The position numbers were made by a program, and so were the translations under genes. A DNA stretch of 54,821 nt from DATGKK01 sp035294725. GTDB lineage: Bacteria; Actinomycetota; Acidimicrobiia; Acidimicrobiales; Bog-793. Below the pieces are notes generated by a model. It did no database searches. It saw only the letters and a list, made by a program, of their open reading frames with translations, and had not been told where the DNA came from. Numbering within the stretch: the first letter of the stretch is position 1; every line of letters starts with the position of its first letter. The stretch lies in the NCBI GenBank assembly GCA_035294725.1, contig DATGKK010000065.1:1-54821 (forward strand), given 5' to 3'. This document shows positions 31,805 through 39,367 of the stretch, in pieces.

Positions 31805-32610
31805 GCCGGGACCAGAGCCCTCGCGGCGGCCGCCTCGCCATCGTCGGCCTCGGCCCGGGCGGCCCTGGCTGGAGGACGGCGGAGGCGAGCGCGCTCCTTG
31901 CCGGGGCGAGCGACCTCGTCGGCTACGGCACCTACCTCGACATGGTCGAGGACCAGCCGGCGGGCCAGGTCCGCCACCGCTCCGACAACCGGGAGGAGGG
32001 CGAGCGGGCGGCGGCCGCCCTCGACCTTGCCGCACAAGGGCGAGCCGTCGCCCTCGTCTCGTCGGGAGACCCCGGGGTGTTCGCCATGGCCGCCGCCGTC
32101 ATGGAGCAGCTCGACCGCCCGGATCGGCCCGCCGCCTGGGAGGCCGTCGAGGTCGTCGTGAGCCCGGGGGTCTCCGCCGCCCAGGCCGCCGCCGCCAGGG
32201 TCGGCGCCCCGCTCGGCCACGACTTCGCCGTCATCTCCCTCTCGGACAACCTGAAGCCGTGGGCGGTCGTCGAGTCCCGCCTCGCCGCCGCTGCCGGCGC
32301 GGACTTCGTCCTCGCCCTCTACAACCCCGTTTCCCGGCACCGGCCCTGGCAGCTCGGGCACGCGCTCGCCGTGATCGGGCACCACCGGAGCCCCGGCACG
32401 CCGGTCGTCGTCGCACGGGACGTCGGCCGCCCGGCCGAGCAGGTTGCCGTGGTGGCCCTCGGCGACCTCGCCCCTGAGGCCGTCGACATGCGCACCATTC
32501 TCGTCGTCGGCTCCTCGACGACGACGAGGGTGCGCGTGCCAGGCTTCAAGGAGCCCGGGGTCTACACCCCGCGCCGCTACCCCGGCGGGCCCAGCGGGCT
32601 ACGGGAGTAG
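31801..32610 (+). CDS. cobJ: Precorrin-3B C17-methyltransferase CobJ
   Basis: This 269-residue enzyme performs ring contraction and C17 methylation. Visible motifs are LAIVGLGPGGPGWRTAEA, LVGYGTYLDMV, VALVSSGDPGVFAMAA, VVSPGVSAAQAAAARVGAP and LALYNPVSRHRPWQL. It lacks the C-terminal FeS extension seen in some CbiH-like proteins. GTG 31801 overlaps cobI. Its last 34 bases overlap the end of convergent cobK. Confidence 0.95.
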   Translation: MSRDQSPRGGRLAIVGLGPGGPGWRTAEASALLAGASDLVGYGTYLDMVEDQPAGQVRHRSDNREEGERAAAALDLAAQGRAVALVSSGDPGVFAMAAAVMEQLDRPDRPAAWEAVEVVVSPGVSAAQAAAARVGAPLGHDFAVISLSDNLKPWAVVESRLAAAAGADFVLALYNPVSRHRPWQLGHALAVIGHHRSPGTPVVVARDVGRPAEQVAVVALGDLAPEAVDMRTILVVGSSTTTRVRVPGFKEPGVYTPRRYPGGPSGLRE

Positions 32611-33368
32611 CGGCCGAGCGTCGCATGGAGCCACTCGATCGCACCTGCGACCGTGGCGGCGGCGGGCCCGGCCGGCGAGGGGGGCCGGTCGACGACGAGG
32701 ACGGGGAGGCCGAGACGGCGAGCCGCCTCGAGCTTGGCGACGGTGGCGTCGCCCCCGCTGTTCTTCGTGACGAGGAGGTCGATCCGTTCCCGGGAGAGCA
32801 GGGCGGTCTCGTCCTCGAGGCTGAACGGGCCGCGGGCGCAGACGACCTCGGCCGGGCGCAGCGGGAGCTCACCGGGGGGCTCGATCGACCGGACGAGCCA
32901 GTGCCGGCGCCCGTCACAGGCCGGCACGAAGCGGTCGAGGTCGCTCCGCCCGACGGTGAGGAAGACCCGCTCCGAGGAGCCCGAGGCGATCTCGGCTGCG
33001 GCGTCGGCGAGGGAGGCGACGGTGGTCCAGCGGTCGCCCGGCCCCGGGGACCACCCGGGGCGTTCGAGGCGGAGCCGTGGGACGCCGGTGGCGGCGCAGG
33101 CCGCCTCGGCATGCCAGCGCATCACGGGCGCGAACGGGTGGGTGGCGTCGACGAGGGCCGAGATGCGCTCCGTGCGCAGGTACTCCACAAGGCCCCTTGC
33201 GCCGCCGAAACCGCCCGTCCGCCGTAGGCCCGGAGCCTGGGAGGGGCTCGAGGTCCGCCCGGCGAGGGAGGTCACGACCACGAGGTCGTCCTCGCCGGCG
33301 AGCGCCTCGGCGAGCTGGCGCGCCTCGGTCGTCCCCCCGAGCAGGAGCAGGCGGTGCGGTTCGGTCAC
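32577..33368 (-). CDS. cobK: Precorrin-6A reductase CobK
   Basis: This 263-residue NADPH-dependent reductase converts precorrin-6A to precorrin-6B. It starts with a short nucleotide-binding segment LLLLGGTTEARQLAEAL. ALVDATHPFAPVM, FLTVGRSDLDRF and LVTKNSGGDATVAKLEAA are the conserved blocks. GTG 33368 is used; longer readings run into the divergent riboswitch. It is the only cob gene alone on its strand: convergent and overlapping with cobJ, and divergent from the riboswitch promoter. Confidence 0.92.
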   Translation of the reverse strand: MTEPHRLLLLGGTTEARQLAEALAGEDDLVVVTSLAGRTSSPSQAPGLRRTGGFGGARGLVEYLRTERISALVDATHPFAPVMRWHAEAACAATGVPRLRLERPGWSPGPGDRWTTVASLADAAAEIASGSSERVFLTVGRSDLDRFVPACDGRRHWLVRSIEPPGELPLRPAEVVCARGPFSLEDETALLSRERIDLLVTKNSGGDATVAKLEAARRLGLPVLVVDRPPSPAGPAAATVAGAIEWLHATLGRYSRSPLGPPG

Positions 33369-33406
33369 GGTCGTGGCGGGGGTTGAGGGCTCGCGCCGGC
33401 GGCTGG

Positions 33407-33412
33407 TAGCGT
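33407..33412 (+). promoter_or_regulatory. Candidate -10 element of the riboswitch-led cobQ operon
   Basis: TAGCGT lies directly before the aptamer, placing the transcript start around 33419, at the first conserved riboswitch bases. It matches the TAGCGT before cobG. Confidence 0.45.
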
Positions 33413-33417
33413 CCGGA

Positions 33418-33556
33418 GCGGTTACAGGGAACACCGGTGCGAGTCCGGGGCTGTCCCGCAACTGTAACCGGGGAGCGAACCCCAGCAATGGCCACGGTCC
33501 AAGGGGCCGGAAGGCCGGGGCGAGCGTCGATCCGGGAGCCAGGAGACCTGTGCCGA
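33418..33556 (+). promoter_or_regulatory. Cobalamin (adenosylcobalamin-type) riboswitch
   Basis: The conserved core can be followed through the region: GGTTACAGGGAA near the 5' end, CCGGTGCGAGTCCGG, the CCCGCAACTGTAACC arm that pairs back to the first segment, and the 3' block GAGCCAGGAGACCTG near 33535. This is the B12-element class that represses cobalamin synthesis and transport genes. The AGGAG inside the 3' block is itself a potential ribosome-binding site for a GTG at 33550, so translational control is likely. The regulated unit is the nine-gene cobQ to cobA operon. Confidence 0.93.
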
Positions 33557-33582
33557 TTGAGCTCGACGCGGGAGACGTCACA

Positions 33583-35112
33583 GTGGGCAAGTGGGAGCCG
33601 TTCGGACCGTCCGGCGCGTTGATGGTGTGCGGCACCACCTCCAACGCCGGCAAGAGCACCCTTGCCGCCGGCTTGTGCCGCCATTACGCCCGCCGGGGAG
33701 CTCGAGTCGCGCCCTTCAAGGGCCAGAACATGTCGAACAACTCGGCCGTGACGCCCGGGGGTCATGAGATCGCCCGGGCCCAGGCCTGGCAGGCCGCCGC
33801 GGCGGGCACGGACCCTGAAGTCGGGATGAACCCCGTCCTCGTGAAGCCGATGGGGGAGCGCCGCTGCCAGGTCGTCGTGATGGGCCGGCCGGTCGGCACG
33901 ATGACCGCCTCCGAATTCCACCGGATGAAGCCCGAGCTGCTCGGGATCGTCCTCGAGGCGCTCGCCGACCTCCGGCGCCGCTACGACGTCGTGATCCTGG
34001 AAGGGGCGGGCAGCCCGGCCGAGGTCAACTTGATGGAGAGCGACATCGTGAACCTCCGCCTCGCCGCCGAGGCGGGGATCGGGGCGGTGCTCGTCGGCGA
34101 CATCGAGCTCGGCGGAGTGTTCGCCTCGCTGTTCGGGACCCTCGCCCTTCTTCCTCCGGCCCACCGCCGTCTCGTGAAGGGCCTCGTGGTCAACAAGTTC
34201 AGGGGCGACCCGGCGCTGTTCGCGGGCGGCGCCGAGCAGCTCGAGGAGCGCTGCGGCGTGCCCTGCCTCGGCGTGCTGCCGTGGATCGAGGGACCCGAGA
34301 CCGACAGTGAGGACTCGCTCGCCCTCGACCGGCCCCTCCAACTTGAACCGGGAGCCGCCGACGGGGTGGAGGCGGGCGGGCCCACCGGCGTGCTCGACGT
34401 CGCGGTGGTGCGCCTGCCGCACATCGCGAACTTCACCGACCTCGACCCGCTGCGTTTCGAGCCCGGGGTGCGCCTGCGCTGGGTGGAGGACGCTCGCAGC
34501 CTCGGGGAGCCGGACCTGCTCGTCATCCCCGGCTCGAAGGCGACGGTGGCCGACCTCGCCTGGCTCCGATCCCGGGGGCTCGACCACGCGGCGACGGCCG
34601 CCAAGGGGGTCGTGCTCGGCATCTGCGCCGGCTACCAGATGCTCGGGGGCACGATCGCCGATCCCGGCGGGGTGGAGTCCTGCGAGCCGCAGGTGGACGG
34701 GCTCGGCCTGCTCGACGCCGTCACGACCTTCGGCCCGGAGAAGGTCGTGCGCCGACGCCGCGGGCGGCTGTTCGGCGAGCCGGCCGCCGGCTACCAGATC
34801 CACCACGGAGTCGTGAAGTCCTCGGGCCCCGCCCTCGTGGAGCTCGACAACGGCGAGGGCGATGGCGCTGCCGGCACGACGCCGGCCGGCGCGCTGGTGT
34901 GGGGGACCTCGCTCCATGGCCTGCTCGACGAGGACGGGGCGAGAGCCGCCGTGCTCGAGAAGGTGGCGGCGAGGGCGGGCACGGCGATCCCCCACGGCGG
35001 GTGCTTCGAGGCGGCCCGCCAGCGCCGGATCGACCTGCTCGCCGACCTGGTCGAGGAGCACCTCGACCTCGCCCGGCTCGACCAGGTGCTCGCAGAAGGC
35101 GTGAGGGCGTGA
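33583..35112 (+). CDS. cobQ: Cobyric acid synthase CobQ
   Basis: This enzyme of about 509 residues amidates side chains b, d, e and g of adenosylcobyrinic acid a,c-diamide. The N-terminal part has the P-loop variant GTTSNAGKSTLAAGLC and FKGQNMSNNS. The C-terminal glutaminase has the nucleophile Cys in LGICAGYQMLGG and His in GYQIHHG. GTG 33583, with GGGAG upstream, lies clear of the aptamer. GTG 33550 is an in-frame alternative inside it. First gene of the riboswitch-controlled operon; its stop overlaps the next start. Confidence 0.94.
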   Translation: MGKWEPFGPSGALMVCGTTSNAGKSTLAAGLCRHYARRGARVAPFKGQNMSNNSAVTPGGHEIARAQAWQAAAAGTDPEVGMNPVLVKPMGERRCQVVVMGRPVGTMTASEFHRMKPELLGIVLEALADLRRRYDVVILEGAGSPAEVNLMESDIVNLRLAAEAGIGAVLVGDIELGGVFASLFGTLALLPPAHRRLVKGLVVNKFRGDPALFAGGAEQLEERCGVPCLGVLPWIEGPETDSEDSLALDRPLQLEPGAADGVEAGGPTGVLDVAVVRLPHIANFTDLDPLRFEPGVRLRWVEDARSLGEPDLLVIPGSKATVADLAWLRSRGLDHAATAAKGVVLGICAGYQMLGGTIADPGGVESCEPQVDGLGLLDAVTTFGPEKVVRRRRGRLFGEPAAGYQIHHGVVKSSGPALVELDNGEGDGAAGTTPAGALVWGTSLHGLLDEDGARAAVLEKVAARAGTAIPHGGCFEAARQRRIDLLADLVEEHLDLARLDQVLAEGVRA

Positions 35113-35819
35113 GCGACCGCCTCGACCAGGTGCTCGCGGCCGTCGGCTCGAGGGTGGAGCACCTGGCCCCACCGACGGAACGGCCGGGGCGGACCGAGCC
35201 CGGGTGGCACGACTGCGGCGCCATCACGGCCGCCGACCTCGATCGTGCCCTTGACGAGGCCGAGACCGGCGATCGCCAGGTGGCGGCCTCGCTGCTCCTG
35301 CAGTCCTACGCCTACCGGGTCGCCGGGATCAGTCTCGCCGCCTATGCCGTCGGCCTCCCCTGGCCCTCCCCGGCGGCGCCATCCACCTCGGTCCGGCTCG
35401 CCGGGGGGCGGGCCCGGGCGGTGCGGTACGGCGCCGCCCCGCTCGGGCCGGCCGGCGACGCCAGGTCGCTCGCCGAGGCGCTCTTCCCCGGGCACCTCGT
35501 CCGGATCGTCGCTGCGCTCCGGGCCTCGCAGCGTCTTGGTGAGCGGCTCGTCTGGGCCAACGTCGCCGCGTCGTGCGCCGCCGCCTTCCGGGCGGTCGAG
35601 GGCGCGGCCCGTGACCGGGGGGACGCCGCCGAGCAGGCGGCCGTGCGCGACCGGGCCCTCGCGCTGTTCGACCAGGCGCCCTGGCTCGCCTCGACCGGCT
35701 CGTTCGAGGCACGCGGCGCCGAGTGGCGCTGGCAGCGGTCGGCCTGCTGCCTGTGGTACCGCACCTCGGGCGGCCGCACCTGCGAGGGCTGCAGCCTCAC
35801 GCGAGCGGAGCGGGCGTGA
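35109..35819 (+). CDS. FhuF-like [2Fe-2S] protein in the cob operon
   Basis: This 236-residue protein ends in the FhuF-type cluster motif Cys213-Cys214-x10-Cys225-x2-Cys228 (CCLWYRTSGGRTCEGC). The family contains siderophore-iron reductases that hold an unusual [2Fe-2S] cluster. The upstream 200 residues are Ala/Arg-rich and only loosely similar; WANVAASCAAAFRAV resembles the FhuF helical core. The gene overlaps cobQ and cobN by 4 bases on each side, so it is an integral member of the operon. I infer a reductase acting on cobalt or a Co(II) corrinoid, which would fill the missing CobR step before CobO, but iron reduction cannot be excluded. Confidence 0.78.
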   Translation: MSDRLDQVLAAVGSRVEHLAPPTERPGRTEPGWHDCGAITAADLDRALDEAETGDRQVAASLLLQSYAYRVAGISLAAYAVGLPWPSPAAPSTSVRLAGGRARAVRYGAAPLGPAGDARSLAEALFPGHLVRIVAALRASQRLGERLVWANVAASCAAAFRAVEGAARDRGDAAEQAAVRDRALALFDQAPWLASTGSFEARGAEWRWQRSACCLWYRTSGGRTCEGCSLTRAERA

Positions 35820-38800
35820 CGCCGGCCGCCGGGGAGGGTCGGATCCACGTGATCTTCTCGACCGACACGGACCTGCTCTGCCTGCGGACCGCCGTCGAGG
35901 CGCTCCCGGAGGGCTTTCGCCCCGTCACCGCCACGACGACCTGGGCCGCGGACCCGATCGGGGACCTCGATGGGGTGGCCTGCGTGCTCGTGCGCCTCCT
36001 CGGCGGGCGCCGAGCCTGGCAGGAGGGCTTCGACCGCCTGCGAGCCGAGTGCGCCGCACGGGGCGTGGCGCTCCTGGCCTTCGCCGGCGAGGCGGTCCCC
36101 GACGCCGAGCTCACGGTGGCCTCGACGGTGCCGAGCGCGACGGTCACCGAGGCCTTCGCCTACCTCGTGCACGGTGGGCCGGCCAACTTGGAGAACCTGC
36201 TCCGCTTCGTCGCCGACACGGTCTGCCTCGACGGCTGGGGCTTTGCGCCGCCGGAGCCGGTCGCCGAGCACGGCGTGTTCCGGGAACCGGACCCCGAGGG
36301 AACGGGCCCGGTGATCGGGGTCGTCTTCTACCGCGCCCACCTCGTGGCCGGCAACACGCAGTTCGTGGAGGATCTCTGCGCGGCGATCCGGGCCAAAGGG
36401 GGCCGGCCCCTCGCCCTTTGGTGCTACTCGCTGCGAGAGCAGGCGGCGCGGCCGGTCGTCGAGCTGCTCCGCCGGTACCGGGCGCAGGCGCTCGTGACGA
36501 CGGTGCTCGCGGCGGGCGGCGCCGCCGCGGCGGCGGGCACGCCCGGCGCCCGCGGGGGCCTCGACGGGGAAGGGTGGGACGTCGCCGAGCTGGCCGAGCT
36601 CGACATCCCGGTGCTCCAGGCTCCCTCGGCCGGGCGCTCGAGCGCCGAATGGGGCGACTCCGACGCAGGGCTCGGTCCCTACGACGTCACCTCGGGCGTC
36701 GCGATCCCGGAGCTCGACGGGCGCATCATCGCTCCCGCCTTCGCGTTCAACGAGGTCGTCGACGACGGGGACCAGCTCGGCACAAACGTGCGGGCCTACC
36801 GGACCGTCCCCGATCGCACCGACAGGGTCGCTGGGCTCGCCCTCCGCCTCGCGAGGTTGCGCGAGACCCCGGCGGCGAAGCGGCGAGTCGCCGTCGTGCT
36901 CTCGGCCTACCCGACGAAGCGGAGCCGGCTCGGCAACGCCGTCGGCCTCGACACGCCGGCCTCGGCCCTCGTCCTTCTCGACGCGCTCGCCGCCGCCGGG
37001 TACCGGGTCGAAGGGCGGCCCGCCGACGGGGACGCCCTCATGGGGGCGCTGGCGGACGGGCTCACCTACGAGGCGGACGAGCTGAGCCCGCGCCAGCTCG
37101 AGATGGCCGTCGGCTCCATGGCGGCGGAGCAGTACGGAGCATGGTTCGCCACCCTGCCCGAGGCGGCGAGGGAGGAGATCGAGTCCACCTGGGGCCCGCC
37201 CCCCGGCCGGCACCGGGTCCACGGGGGCCGGCTCGTCTTCAGCGGCCTCGAGCTCGGGAGCGTGGTGATCGCGATCCAACCGCCCCGCGGGTACGGCGAC
37301 GACCCGGTGGCGGTCTATCACTCGCCCTCGCTCCCGCCCACCCACCACTACCTCGCCTTCTACCGGTGGCTCGACGAGGTGTGGGGCGCCGACGCCGTCG
37401 TCCACCTCGGCAAGCACGGGACGCTCGAGTGGCTGCCGGGGAAGGCGGTGGGGCTGTCCGCCGCCTGCTGGCCCGACGCCGCCCTCGGCGACCTGCCGCT
37501 GCTCTACCCCTTCGTGGTGAACGACCCGGGCGAGGGGACCCAGGCCAAGCGCCGCACCCACGCCGTCATCGTCGACCACCTCATGGCGCCGATGACGAGG
37601 GCGGACACCTACGACGACCTCGCCCGGCTCGAGCAGCTTTTCGACGAGTACGCCCAGCTGCAGTCGCTCGACCCCTCCAAGCTCCCCGCCCTCCGGGAGC
37701 GGATCTGGAAGCTGCTCGGCGAGGCGAGCATCGACCAGGACCTCGGGCTCTCGGCCGTCCCGCCCGACGATGGCTTCGACGAGGTGGTCCTCGCCGTCGA
37801 CGGCTACCTGTGCACCTTGAAGGACGCCCAGATCCGCGGGGGCCTCCACGTCCTCGGCTCGGCCCCGGCCGGTGAGACCCTCGTCGACCTCGTGCTCGCG
37901 ATCACCCGCCTCGGGCACGGCCGTGTCCCGTCGCTTCGAGCCGAGGTCGCCGACCGTCTCGGCCTCGACGGGGAGGACCCGCACAACCTCGACGAGATCG
38001 ACGAGGCGTGCCGGTCGCTCGTGATCGCGGCGAGCTCGAACGGCTGGGTCCCGCCGCCGGGGGCGCCCTCGGCGGTGGCCTGGATCTGCGAGTGGCTCGT
38101 GCCGAGCCTCGAGCGGGCTGGGGACGAGATCGCCAACCTGCTCGCCGGCCTCGAGGGCCGTTACGTGCCGGCCGGCCCGAGCGGCGCCCTCACCCGGGGC
38201 TGCGCCCACGTGCTCCCGACGGGCCGGAACTTCTACTCGGTCGACCCGAAGGCGCTCCCGACCGAGCTCGCCTACGAGGTCGGGCGGAAGCTCGCCGACG
38301 CCCTCCTCGCCCGCCACCTCGAGGAGGAGGGGCGGTACCCCGAGACCGTCGGCCTCGTGCTCTGGGGCACGGCGGCCATGCGCACCCAGGGCGACGACGT
38401 GGCCGAGGCGCTCGCGCTGCTCGGCGTCCGGCCGGTCTGGGAGGAGCGGACCCGCAGGGTGGTCGGCCTCGAGCCGGTCCCGGCGGCCGAGCTCGGACGG
38501 CCGCGGGTGGACGTGACGCTGCGGATCTCGGGCTTCTTCCGGGACGCCTTTCCGGGGATGGTCGAGCTGCTCGACGCGGCCGTGGAGCTCGTGGCGGGGC
38601 TCGAGGAGCCGCCCGAGCACAACTTCGTGCGGGCGCATGGCGCGGCGGACCCCCGTGTCTACGGGCCGGCGCCGGGCAGCTACGGCGTCGGCATCCTCGC
38701 CTTGCTCGAGAGCCGCAACTGGCGCTCGGACGACGACCTCGCCGCCGTCTACACGGCCTGGTCGGGCTGGTCCTACGGGAGGGGTGGCTTCGGCGTCCCC

Positions 38801-39367
38801 GCCGGCGAGGCGATGGCGCGCAGGTTCGCGGCGATCGACGTCGCCGTGAAGAACCAGGACAACCGGGAGCACGACATCTTCGACTCCGACGACTACCTTC
38901 AAGAGCACGGCGGCATGATCGCCACGATCCGCTCGCTCACGGGGCGGGAGCCGAAGGCGTGGTTCGGCGACACGGCCGATCCGGCCCACCCTCTCGTGCG
39001 CTCCCTCGCAGAGGAGGCAGCCCGGGTCGTGCGCAGCCGCGTGGTCAACCCGAAGTGGCTGCAGGCGATGCGCCGGCACGGCTACAAGGGCGCCTTCGAG
39101 ATGGCGGCCACCGTCGACTACCTGTTCGGCTACGACGTCACGGCGCACGTCGCGAAGCCCTGGATGTACCAGCGTGTGGCCGAGGCCTACGTCGGCGACC
39201 CGGAGAACCGGAAGTTCTTCGAGCAGTCCAACCCCTTCGCCCTCGCCTCGATCGTGGAGCGGCTCCTCGAGGCGAGAGAGCGAGGGCGGTGGGAGCCTGA
39301 CGAGGCCACCGGCGCCATGCTCGCCGAGGCGCTCCTCGAGGCCGAGGGGTGGGAGGAGTCCCGGTGA
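35816..39367 (+). CDS. cobN: Aerobic cobaltochelatase large subunit CobN
   Basis: This 1183-residue protein inserts Co2+ into hydrogenobyrinic acid a,c-diamide with ATP hydrolysis by its AAA+ partner. The family signature VVHLGKHGTLEWLPGKAVGLS region lies near residue 530. IQPPRGYGDDPVAVYHSP, VNDPGEGTQAKRR and HDIFDSDDYLQEHGGM are further conserved blocks. It is also related to ChlH/BchH, but the neighbours are all cobalamin genes. GTG 35816 overlaps the upstream gene, and the stop overlaps the chlI/chlD fusion. It is slightly shorter than typical 1200-1275-residue homologues. Confidence 0.95.
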   Translation: MTPAAGEGRIHVIFSTDTDLLCLRTAVEALPEGFRPVTATTTWAADPIGDLDGVACVLVRLLGGRRAWQEGFDRLRAECAARGVALLAFAGEAVPDAELTVASTVPSATVTEAFAYLVHGGPANLENLLRFVADTVCLDGWGFAPPEPVAEHGVFREPDPEGTGPVIGVVFYRAHLVAGNTQFVEDLCAAIRAKGGRPLALWCYSLREQAARPVVELLRRYRAQALVTTVLAAGGAAAAAGTPGARGGLDGEGWDVAELAELDIPVLQAPSAGRSSAEWGDSDAGLGPYDVTSGVAIPELDGRIIAPAFAFNEVVDDGDQLGTNVRAYRTVPDRTDRVAGLALRLARLRETPAAKRRVAVVLSAYPTKRSRLGNAVGLDTPASALVLLDALAAAGYRVEGRPADGDALMGALADGLTYEADELSPRQLEMAVGSMAAEQYGAWFATLPEAAREEIESTWGPPPGRHRVHGGRLVFSGLELGSVVIAIQPPRGYGDDPVAVYHSPSLPPTHHYLAFYRWLDEVWGADAVVHLGKHGTLEWLPGKAVGLSAACWPDAALGDLPLLYPFVVNDPGEGTQAKRRTHAVIVDHLMAPMTRADTYDDLARLEQLFDEYAQLQSLDPSKLPALRERIWKLLGEASIDQDLGLSAVPPDDGFDEVVLAVDGYLCTLKDAQIRGGLHVLGSAPAGETLVDLVLAITRLGHGRVPSLRAEVADRLGLDGEDPHNLDEIDEACRSLVIAASSNGWVPPPGAPSAVAWICEWLVPSLERAGDEIANLLAGLEGRYVPAGPSGALTRGCAHVLPTGRNFYSVDPKALPTELAYEVGRKLADALLARHLEEEGRYPETVGLVLWGTAAMRTQGDDVAEALALLGVRPVWEERTRRVVGLEPVPAAELGRPRVDVTLRISGFFRDAFPGMVELLDAAVELVAGLEEPPEHNFVRAHGAADPRVYGPAPGSYGVGILALLESRNWRSDDDLAAVYTAWSGWSYGRGGFGVPAGEAMARRFAAIDVAVKNQDNREHDIFDSDDYLQEHGGMIATIRSLTGREPKAWFGDTADPAHPLVRSLAEEAARVVRSRVVNPKWLQAMRRHGYKGAFEMAATVDYLFGYDVTAHVAKPWMYQRVAEAYVGDPENRKFFEQSNPFALASIVERLLEARERGRWEPDEATGAMLAEALLEAEGWEESR

